Shown one piece after another: positions 1 to 5,610 of a stretch of DNA of 5,677 nt. Position numbers and translations under genes: made by a program. The DNA is from Rickettsiales bacterium (GTDB lineage Bacteria; Pseudomonadota; Alphaproteobacteria; Rickettsiales; 21-14-0-20-44-7), in NCBI GenBank assembly GCA_023301015.1, contig JALZVI010000181.1, positions 1-5,677 on the forward strand. Direction: 5' to 3'. The notes beneath the pieces were generated by a model that saw only the letters and a list, made by a program, of their open reading frames with translations, made no database searches and had not been told where the DNA came from. How positions within the stretch are numbered: position 1 is the stretch's first letter; every line of letters begins with the position of its first letter.

Positions 1-46
1 TTGTCAAGTTATTTTAATAAAGATGCGTTGTTATGTGGGGTAACTC

Positions 47-160
47 TTAATAGTAATAATAGTCCGGATACGGCTCATCAATAGCGCGGACTGGTTCTGA
101 TTCGCTGTTGCTTGAGCAGGCTGTGAGGGTTATGAGTATAATGAATGATAATTTTCTCAT
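47..160 (-). CDS. Small (37-aa) lipoprotein with lipobox LTAC
   Basis: I translated this short frame by hand. It begins MRKLSFIILITLTAC: two basic residues, a hydrophobic core (residues 4-13) and a lipobox LTAC with the lipidated cysteine at 15, which is a typical type II signal peptide. The mature part would be about 23 residues, Ser/Glu-rich (CSSNSESEP) and ending in four tyrosines after PD. Serine at +2 suggests sorting to the outer membrane by the Lol rule. The start codon overlaps the stop of the 168-aa gene as ATGA, and AAGGA lies 4 bases upstream of the ATG, so translational coupling is likely. No domain is recognisable; it resembles the many tiny entericidin-like lipoproteins only in layout. 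Function unknown. The clean signal peptide, Shine-Dalgarno and overlap make it a credible gene. Confidence 0.75.
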   Translation of the reverse strand: MRKLSFIILITLTACSSNSESEPVRAIDEPYPDYYYY

Positions 161-663
161 TTGTTCCTTTGGCTATTATAAATTGGTTCCACTTTCTCAG
201 CATATGATATTAAAATTTGCTTGCAAATGGAGTGCTTGACGTCGGTTAAATTGCCTAGTGGTTGTTCATCGGAAGCGGCTGATTCTTTCGATAAATCTGT
301 TCTGCTGTATTCTACCGGTATATTATATTTGGCTTGGTAAGCTCTGACGACGGTCATAGCTCGATCAATTATGTCGGATAAAGGCCGTGCTTGTGAATTT
401 ATTTGTGGTGTTTCGCTGTTGCAGATTTCTTCCAAGAGGCTGAATAGATGGGTGCAAAAGTTGAACGCGTCGCCTACTGAGAATTCTTTGTCGGGTTGCA
501 ATTTAGTTTCTAGCACTCTTCTGTGCCAAGATTTTTGTTCTGTAGTATGGATCTCGCAAATTTCTAATATGCGGGTAATTGTATTTCTTGAAGCTATCAA
601 AATAGGTTCAAGATTTTCCGCAATTTCTTTGCTAAAATCAGCTTCTTTCTTTGCATCACTCAT
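157..663 (-). CDS. Uncharacterised 168-aa helical cytoplasmic protein downstream of gmk
   Basis: The product is not recognised. It starts MSDAKKEADFSKEIAENLEP and appears mostly alpha-helical and soluble, with no signal peptide or membrane segment. Helical stretches run about residues 8-45 and 65-84, then about 95-120 and 145-165, separated by a polar, Ser/Glu-rich linker (SKESAASDEQP). Cysteines are scattered and form no CxxC. I chose the ATG at 661-663. A longer frame could begin at a TTG at 687, but that adds MCRSCCLA inside the end of gmk, and AGGAG lies 13 bases before the ATG instead. The ATG overlaps the gmk stop by 8 bases (ATGAGTGA), and the stop overlaps the next lipoprotein start by 4, so the three genes are probably co-translated. 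Function unknown; a cytoplasmic partner of the downstream lipoprotein is only a guess. Confidence 0.85.
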   Translation of the reverse strand: MSDAKKEADFSKEIAENLEPILIASRNTITRILEICEIHTTEQKSWHRRVLETKLQPDKEFSVGDAFNFCTHLFSLLEEICNSETPQINSQARPLSDIIDRAMTVVRAYQAKYNIPVEYSRTDLSKESAASDEQPLGNLTDVKHSICKQILISYAEKVEPIYNSQRNK

Positions 664-1294
664 CGCCAAACAACAGCTCCTGCACAAAGCCTTCTAATTC
701 TGGCTGGCGGCCGATTCTTAGGCGTTCGGCTAAGAGGATGCGGTTTACGGATTTCATGGTTGGTTCTAGATCCTGATTGATCAGCACGTAGTCATATTCA
801 TTCCAATGCGAAATTTCGCGGCTGGCTTTTTTCATGCGTTTGGCAACCACTTCGGCGGAATCTTGCGCGCGGCTGTTGAGGCGTTTTTCTAGCTCGGCCA
901 TTGATGGGGGGAGGATGAAAACGCTCACAACATCGTCGGGCATGGTTTTGGAAAGCTGGCGTGTTCCTTGCCAGTCAATGTCGAAAATCACATCTTTTTC
1001 AGCGCTCAAATTTTCTTCCACAAAGGCGCGCGGTGTACCGTAAAAATTGCCGAAAACTTCGGCGTGCTCCACAAACTCATCGGCGTTTATCATCTCGCGG
1101 AATTTGTCTTTGCTGATGAAGAAATAGTCTGTGCCGTCAACCTCACCAGGGCGCGGCTCGCGGGTGGTGTAGGAAACGGACATGGTCAAATGCTCGTCAA
1201 TTTCTAGCATTTTGCGGCTAATTGTGGTTTTGCCCGCGCCCGATGGGGACGAAAGAACAAAGCACATTCCGCGACGTTTTAAGGTTGGTATCAT
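656..1294 (-). CDS. gmk: Guanylate kinase
   Basis: Catalyses ATP + GMP to ADP + GDP in the cytosol, an essential step of guanine nucleotide synthesis and salvage. The 212 residues match the usual bacterial length (about 205-220). The P-loop is SSPSGAGKTT at 15-24, with K22 as the phosphate-binding lysine. The GMP-binding segment follows at 41-57, with S41, R45, R48, G54 and Y57, then E76 and Y85 (FVEHAEVFGNFYGTP) and the DIDWQG strand at 105-110. The lid region lies around 138-155, and the C-terminal helix carries the basic RRxxR-like residues near 191-196. The start MIPTLKRRGM gives the normal short lead before the first strand; M10 would cut into that lead. No good Shine-Dalgarno is visible before the ATG. 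It lies 44 bases after the 296-aa gene and overlaps the next gene by 8 bases. Confidence 0.97.
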   Translation of the reverse strand: MIPTLKRRGMCFVLSSPSGAGKTTISRKMLEIDEHLTMSVSYTTREPRPGEVDGTDYFFISKDKFREMINADEFVEHAEVFGNFYGTPRAFVEENLSAEKDVIFDIDWQGTRQLSKTMPDDVVSVFILPPSMAELEKRLNSRAQDSAEVVAKRMKKASREISHWNEYDYVLINQDLEPTMKSVNRILLAERLRIGRQPELEGFVQELLFGDE

Positions 1295-1338
1295 GAGTTG
1301 ATATTAAACGAGGGCGCGGCTGATTTCCAGTGGTTTTT

Positions 1339-2229
1339 CTATCTTAAATGTCCGTTTGCTCTGCTTACTTCTGTGCCATAAGTGGTTGCGAGGTCTTCAA
1401 AGAGTTGCTGCACGGGGTCTGCGCCGAGTATTTCACCAGCTTTTGCTTTTGGGGTTAGGTAGCGGATGGAGATTTTTTTCTGCTCAGTGTTGAGGCGAAG
1501 ATCAAATGTTAGGGCGATTGAGTCGTTCATTTCCATTAGTTGCTTAACTATATCCTCAACATCAAATTCTAGGTTTTGTGTGTTTTCCATGAAGAGTCTT
1601 GCGACTCTCATTGTTTTCATTCTTTCTTCGTCCATCCCAAGGTCGGAGGGTTTTTCGCGGATTACGCGTGAGAAACCTGAGAATAGCTTTTGCACATAGC
1701 CATCATTCGGCATGTCTTTCACGCTCAAGCTTGCTGCCAGCGAGCTGACGGCCTTTGGAAAAAGCCTAGGGATTTCGCTGTGAAGCTCGTCTTCTTGTGT
1801 GTTGCCAACCATGTCATAGCTGAGCAGGCTGCGTACGGTTTCTGTGTAGTCCATCAGCTCTGGTTTTGGTGCTTCTATTTCCGGGTTGTCGATTAGGAAA
1901 ATGTCTGCGTGGCGACGATATGTAGAAATTCTGAGGGCAAACTCTGCTCGTGTATGGGACAAATCTTTTGCTAGGTTCTTGATGCCAGCATCAAAATCCC
2001 ATGGTTCTTGTGCTGTTGCGATGATGTGGGAAACGTGGCGTTTCTCGGCTGCGCGCAAGATTCCCTCGGTTGGGGGAGTGGATCTATAGCACATTGGCGC
2101 TGCGTAGCCAGCTTTTGCAAGCTCTGCTCTTTTGTACTGAAAGCTGGTTCCTAGACCAGTTGAAACAGCGCTAGAGCTCCGTTGCAGGCCGTAAGTGTCA
2201 CTATAAAAAAGATGATCTTCTGTGCGCAT
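1339..2229 (-). CDS. Uncharacterised 296-aa protein
   Basis: Not recognised. With the ATG at 2227-2229 the protein starts MRTEDHLFYSDTYGLQRSSS and ends GTEVSRANGHLR. It looks soluble: no signal peptide, no membrane segment. The first 45 residues are Ser/Gly/Tyr-rich and perhaps disordered, followed by mixed alpha/beta sequence (HVSHIIATAQEPWDFD near 65-80), long charged helices in the middle, and a beta-like segment near 240-258 (SIALTFDLRLN, KKISIRYLTP) before a final helix with QQLFEDLATTYG. A TTG three codons earlier (2238) is possible, but the ATG is preferred. Neither start has a clear Shine-Dalgarno. It occupies the place where sucD might be expected but is not SucD: it lacks the N-terminal CoA-binding Rossmann signature and the active-site histidine loop. 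It lies 39 bases after the tiny lipopeptide gene and 44 before gmk. Function unknown. Confidence 0.85.
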   Translation of the reverse strand: MRTEDHLFYSDTYGLQRSSSAVSTGLGTSFQYKRAELAKAGYAAPMCYRSTPPTEGILRAAEKRHVSHIIATAQEPWDFDAGIKNLAKDLSHTRAEFALRISTYRRHADIFLIDNPEIEAPKPELMDYTETVRSLLSYDMVGNTQEDELHSEIPRLFPKAVSSLAASLSVKDMPNDGYVQKLFSGFSRVIREKPSDLGMDEERMKTMRVARLFMENTQNLEFDVEDIVKQLMEMNDSIALTFDLRLNTEQKKISIRYLTPKAKAGEILGADPVQQLFEDLATTYGTEVSRANGHLR

Positions 2230-2252
2230 AATATGCAATTCATTAATTTATG

Positions 2253-2287
2253 CTTATACTATTAGAGCCTAAAACAGCGAAATGCAA
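2253..2287 (-). promoter_or_regulatory. Weak candidate promoter for the 296-aa gene
   Basis: Reading the minus strand, TTGCAT (2282-2287) is followed after 17 bases by TAATAG (2259-2264), and a better -10-like TATAAG lies at 2253-2258 but with a poor -35 (TTCGCT). Either would start transcription about 15-25 bases before the ATG at 2229. The match is weak and overlaps the end of the small lipopeptide frame, so this is only a possible internal promoter for the 296-aa gene and gmk. Confidence 0.22.
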
Positions 2288-2331
2288 GCAGATGTTGAGA
2301 GTGCTAGGATTGTTAGGAGTGCGTATTTCAT
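2269..2331 (-). CDS. Tiny 20-aa lipoprotein-like peptide coupled to the 94-aa gene
   Basis: Hand translation gives MKYALLTILALSTSACISLF followed by TAG. One lysine, a hydrophobic core and STSAC ending in cysteine 16 look like a type II (lipoprotein) signal peptide, with Thr at -3 being acceptable but not ideal. Only five residues, CISLF, would remain after cleavage. Its ATG follows the TAA of the 94-aa gene by one base (TAAcATG), and a strong Shine-Dalgarno AGAGGAAG at 2337-2344 lies 5 bases upstream, inside the end of the preceding gene. That start context is better than those of its larger neighbours. It may be a real minimal lipopeptide, a pheromone-like precursor, or the surviving start of a decayed small lipoprotein. 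I see no continuation of it in another frame before the 296-aa gene. Confidence 0.55.
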   Translation of the reverse strand: MKYALLTILALSTSACISLF

Positions 2332-2332
2332 G

Positions 2333-2617
2333 TTATCTTCCTCTTTGTGGTTCAATTACTGTGCCACCGCATTCTCTTGCGTGGAGTTCAACGCCTTGTA
2401 GAGTTTGAAGCGATGTGCTTTCCGCCTTGGCTAAGAAGGTGAAGTTGCTGCTAGTGAATATTAGGTCATCTGCCGAGCTCACCCTGAGGGTGTCGGAACC
2501 TTCTCCCGCATAACCTTCTGTGTAACTTCTGCCTTCTAGAGCTTGCATCAAGAACAGGTTTACCTCATTCAAACTTTTGAATTGAAATTCGACAGTCCTT
2601 TTAGTAAGCGCGCCCAC
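2333..2617 (-). CDS. Uncharacterised 94-aa protein directly after sucC
   Basis: Not recognised. It starts at GTG (MGALTKRTVEFQFKSLNEVN) only 5 bases after the sucC stop, with a short AGGG overlapping that stop, so it is probably translated by coupling with sucC. The protein appears small and beta-rich: strand-like VEFQFKS near 9-15, LRVSS and DLIFTSSNFTFLAKA at 44-65, and VELHA near 76-80. One helix spans about 16-28 (LNEVNLFLMQALEG). It has a single cysteine (83), no signal peptide and no membrane segment. The C-terminus EPQRGR runs into AGAGGAAG, which doubles as the ribosome binding site of the next tiny frame. It sits where sucD normally follows sucC and shows no resemblance to SucD. Function unknown; the tight spacing and protein-like composition argue that it is real. 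Confidence 0.75.
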   Translation of the reverse strand: MGALTKRTVEFQFKSLNEVNLFLMQALEGRSYTEGYAGEGSDTLRVSSADDLIFTSSNFTFLAKAESTSLQTLQGVELHARECGGTVIEPQRGR

Positions 2618-2622
2618 GAACC

Positions 2623-3795
2623 CTAAGCAGCCAATGCCTTCACAGCGTCCGTAATCTTCTGAGCAGCGTCATCCAAATCGTCTGCGGCAATGATGTCCAT
2701 GCCAGATGTGCCGAGAATTTCTTTGCCTTTTTCAACATTTGTACCAGCCAAACGAACAACCAAAGGAATGCTCAAATTCACGTCTTTTGCGGCGGCAATA
2801 ACGCCTTCTGCGATAACGTCACATTTCATGATGCCACCGAAGATGTTCACCAAAATGCCGTTTACAGCAGGGTCACCGAGGATGATTTTGAAAGCTTCTG
2901 TCACAGTCTCGCGAGTTGCCCCGCCCCCTACGTCCAAGAAGTTTGCTGGCTCTGCGCCATACAAGTTGATGATGTCCATTGTTGACATCGCAAGTCCTGC
3001 GCCGTTCACCATGCAACCAATTGTTCCGTCCATTTTTACGTATGAAAGACCGAACTGAGAAGCCTGAACTTCAAATGGATCTTCTTCTGTAAGGTCGCGC
3101 ATTTCTACGATGTCTGCTTGGCGATAGAGCGCGTTTGAATCAAAGTTCATTTTCGCGTCCAATGCTTTGAAGTCGCCGTCTGTAGTGCGTACCAACGGGT
3201 TGATTTCAACTTGTGATGAATCTGTTTTTACGAAGCACTCATAAAGAGCGAATACGAATTTGCTAAATGCCCTCACTTCGCCTTTTGGAAGGTTGATTCC
3301 AAATGCAAGTTTGCGTGCGTGATAGCCCTGAATTCCTTCTGCAGGATCAACGTGAACTGTGATGATTTTTTCTGGATTGCTTTCAGCAACTTCTTCAATT
3401 TCCGTTCCGCCTTCTTCTGAAGCGATGAAAGTGATTTGTGAAGATGAGCGGTCAACCACAACTGACAGGTAGAATTCCTTGTCAATTTCAGTGCCTTCTT
3501 CGATATAAACTTTTTGAACTTCTTTGCCTTCTGGGCCAGTTTGATGAGTAACCAATGTCATTCCAAGCATTGCTTTTGCAAGCTCGCGAACTTCTGACTT
3601 ATCGCGTGTTAGCTTAACGCCACCAGCTTTTCCGCGTCCACCTGCATGGATCTGAGCTTTAACAACGAACAAATCACAGCTCATGTTTTTCGCCGCATTT
3701 TCTGCTTCATCAGCTGTAAATGCAACTGTACCCATACTTGTTGGTACGCCATATTTTCTTAAAACTGCCTTTGCTTGATACTCATGAATGTTCAT
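2623..3795 (-). CDS. sucC: Succinyl-CoA synthetase (ADP-forming) subunit beta
   Basis: Beta subunit of succinate-CoA ligase, which interconverts succinyl-CoA + ADP/GDP + Pi and succinate + CoA + ATP/GTP in the TCA cycle. It works as a heteromer with SucD, which carries the phosphohistidine. Length 390 aa against about 388 in E. coli. The N-terminal ATP-grasp domain (about 1-235) opens MNIHEYQAK and contains [13 protein letters not shown] at 50-62. The Mg-nucleotide residues N199 (EINPL) and D213 (ALDAK) fall at the same numbers as in E. coli SucC. The C-terminal CoA-ligase domain carries LDVGGGAT at 287-294 and [10 protein letters not shown] near 317-326, then [16 protein letters not shown]. 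The ATG has a strong AAGGAG six bases upstream (3802-3807). Unusually, no sucD follows: the next gene is an unknown 94-aa protein 5 bases away. Confidence 0.98.
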   Translation of the reverse strand: MNIHEYQAKAVLRKYGVPTSMGTVAFTADEAENAAKNMSCDLFVVKAQIHAGGRGKAGGVKLTRDKSEVRELAKAMLGMTLVTHQTGPEGKEVQKVYIEEGTEIDKEFYLSVVVDRSSSQITFIASEEGGTEIEEVAESNPEKIITVHVDPAEGIQGYHARKLAFGINLPKGEVRAFSKFVFALYECFVKTDSSQVEINPLVRTTDGDFKALDAKMNFDSNALYRQADIVEMRDLTEEDPFEVQASQFGLSYVKMDGTIGCMVNGAGLAMSTMDIINLYGAEPANFLDVGGGATRETVTEAFKIILGDPAVNGILVNIFGGIMKCDVIAEGVIAAAKDVNLSIPLVVRLAGTNVEKGKEILGTSGMDIIAADDLDDAAQKITDAVKALAA

Positions 3796-3819
3796 CGTAA
3801 ACTCCTTATTTTAATTTTT

Positions 3820-3895
3820 CTACGTCGTCAGCCTGCGACTCAAAGTGCTCACGTACCAAGATGTACGCTCCGCTCTTTTCGCCTTGCCTTCCTAG
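3820..3895 (-). repeat. Palindromic element in the sucC leader
   Basis: This 76-base block, bounded by CTA (3820) and TAG (3895), folds back on itself. The stem segments are 3851-3856 with 3863-3868 (ACGTAC/GTACGC, six-base loop), 3842-3845 with 3875-3878 (AAAG/CTTT) and 3835-3838 with 3879-3882 (GCGA/TCGC), separated by small internal loops. CTA/TAG closes the outer ends. It lies 24 bases before the sucC start, so the RNA form would be in the sucC leader. One minus-strand frame is open across the whole block and ends at TAA (3806-3808), which overlaps the sucC Shine-Dalgarno as TAAGGAG. It looks like a dispersed palindromic element or a structured leader. No poly-U follows, so it is not an ordinary terminator for the upstream gene. 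I see no second copy in the window. Confidence 0.55.
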
Positions 3896-3899
3896 TATA
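3894..3899 (-). promoter_or_regulatory. Candidate -10 box for sucC
   Basis: The minus strand reads TATACT here, five of six matches to the sigma-70 -10 consensus. It would start transcription near 3887, at the outer edge of the palindromic element, giving sucC a leader of about 92 bases. I find no convincing -35 box 16-18 bases upstream, so the call rests on the -10 match and on its position after a 190-base gap between genes. Confidence 0.3.
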
Positions 3900-3987
3900 A
3901 AAACCAAACTAAGAAGTTTTCGCCGAGATTTAATTCTATTGTGCAATCAATCTAGCACACAGGAATAACTTGGCAATTGTAAATCAC

Positions 3988-4401
3988 CTAAAACTCTTCT
4001 GGATCGTGTTTTTGTTTTGGGCGTTTGGGCGTTTGGGTAGGTGGGCTTTGTAAATGCAGGCTGTTTCTCTTGTGGAAATGCAGTGCTGTTTGTCCGTTTT
4101 CGTCGGTGACTTTGGCTTGAGTGTTGACTGCTTTGCAATGCGTGCAAACTCTGACTGTGTGAGGCGCTTGCGGGATGTATTTTGATAGCGGGAATAGATC
4201 CATTGTGTCGATTGCAACGAACCTGCCTCGGGCGAGGATGAACATGGCGAATATGAGTGCGAAATATATCAGGCTGGGGATGGCGATTAGGGGGAGCATG
4301 ACGGCGGAAACTAGCAGATATTGCGCCCAGTTTCCATATGTTACCGTGCCGTGCGTGCCGAGCTGATAGCATTCAGTGCAGATATGCTTTTCGTGATCCA
4401 T
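3988..4401 (-). CDS. Membrane protein with two CxxC pairs, between mdh and sucC
   Basis: Unrecognised 137-aa protein. The N-terminus MDHEKHICTECYQLG carries a first pair C8/C11. A long hydrophobic stretch at about 27-57 (one long helix, or a tight hairpin around the prolines at 37 and 42) is followed by ARGR. A second pair, C86/C89 (VCTHCKAVN), lies after the membrane segment. The tail from about 110 is His/Lys/Pro/Gln-rich (PPTQTPKRPKQK) and looks disordered. Four cysteines in two CxxC knuckles suggest a split zinc ribbon or redox site joined by a membrane anchor; with a hairpin both would face the cytosol. The ATG follows the mdh stop by 17 bases with only a weak Shine-Dalgarno. Downstream is a 192-base gap before sucC. 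The end of the gene overlaps the GGG repeat. Function unknown. Confidence 0.8.
   Translation of the reverse strand: MDHEKHICTECYQLGTHGTVTYGNWAQYLLVSAVMLPLIAIPSLIYFALIFAMFILARGRFVAIDTMDLFPLSKYIPQAPHTVRVCTHCKAVNTQAKVTDENGQTALHFHKRNSLHLQSPPTQTPKRPKQKHDPEEF
4019..4045 (+). repeat. Four-run GGG motif with period 8 (candidate G-quadruplex)
   Basis: On the plus strand GGG occurs at 4019-4021, 4027-4029, 4035-4037 and 4043-4045, with loops of exactly five bases each (CGTTT, CGTTT, TAGGT). The first two units are perfect 8-base repeats. This meets the usual pattern for a three-tetrad G-quadruplex. It lies on the template strand of the 137-aa gene, where the mRNA copy is C-rich and encodes its Pro/Lys/Gln-rich tail. 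Confidence 0.7.
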
Positions 4402-4418
4402 ATTAAGCTATTTTCTGC

Positions 4419-5399
<981 letters not shown>

Positions 5400-5400
5400 C

Positions 5401-5441
5401 TATATATAAGCAGAGGATATGCCGACAAATTTAAAAATCAA
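5401..5441 (-). promoter_or_regulatory. mdh: Promoter region of mdh (two overlapping candidates)
   Basis: On the minus strand, TTGTCG (5423-5428) is followed after 16 bases by TATATA (5401-5406), and TTGATT (5436-5441) is followed after 16 bases by TATCCT (5414-5419). The first has the better -10 but would start transcription near the Shine-Dalgarno, leaving almost no leader. The second would leave about 25 bases and is mechanically easier. The AT-rich gap with no gene and the position just before mdh support a promoter here; which pair is used cannot be told by eye. Confidence 0.45.
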
Positions 5442-5484
5442 ACTTTCGTTGTAGTTGCGGCAGATTTTTTGGGATTTTGTGGCT

Positions 5485-5610
5485 TTAGTGGTTTTTTGCG
5501 AATCTAATTACGACGCTAAGATCGCCGCCAGCAGTTGGCTCATATTCATCAAAATTTTTGTCGTTTAAGCGGAAGTGAGAGTAGGTTGCGTCGGTGAAGG
5601 CTTGGCACCC
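5485..5610 (-). CDS. Open 3' end of an unidentified protein (no start)
   Basis: This 41-codon frame is open from just after a TGA (5611-5613) to TAA (5485-5487). It reads protein-like sequence including DATYSHFRLNDKNFDEYEP and ending GGDLSVVIRFAKNH. It has no ATG, GTG or TTG, so it cannot be a separate gene starting here. It must be the C-terminal end of a gene entered from upstream, either by a frameshift from the FKBP fragment that overlaps it or across an assembly join near 5590. The motif HFRLNDKNFDEY faintly recalls the HYRGTLxDGxxFDSSY part of FKBP domains, but the rest of that domain (about 60 residues) is missing. The frame stops about 104 bases before mdh. Its identity is unknown. 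Confidence 0.4.
   Translation of the reverse strand, partial: GCQAFTDATYSHFRLNDKNFDEYEPTAGGDLSVVIRFAKNH

Noticed and set aside
664..687. N-terminal extension of the 168-aa protein from a TTG at 687 (MCRSCCLA).
   Set aside because: It would sit inside the end of gmk, begin with a rare start codon, and place AGGAG inside the coding region; the ATG at 661-663 with the ATGAGTGA overlap is simpler.
371..697. Plus-strand open frame of 108 codons antisense to the 168-aa gene and the end of gmk.
   Set aside because: No ribosome binding site; it is a mirror of a coding frame with good overlap evidence on the minus strand, and its composition is not protein-like.
2690..3058. Plus-strand frame of 122 codons inside sucC.
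   Set aside because: Antisense shadow of the conserved CoA-ligase domain; no ribosome binding site.
3820..3895. Reading the palindromic element as a rho-independent terminator for mdh and the 137-aa gene.
   Set aside because: The stem is interrupted by internal loops and is followed on the minus strand by an A-rich, not U-rich, stretch, so it lacks the features of an intrinsic terminator.
3988..4217. Tandem 8-base GGGCGTTT units as the start of a CRISPR or satellite array.
   Set aside because: Only two exact units are present and there are no spacers; it fits a short slippage repeat or a quadruplex motif.
3947..4372. Minus-strand frame of 141 codons, in another frame of the CxxC membrane protein gene.
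   Set aside because: Its product is His/Arg/Ser/Pro-rich with no domain structure, as expected of a shadow frame; the 137-aa frame has an ATG just after mdh, a membrane segment and paired cysteines.
5441..5500. T-rich stretch (plus strand) upstream of mdh as a terminator for the gene before it.
   Set aside because: On the relevant minus strand it is A-rich and has no GC-rich hairpin in front of it.
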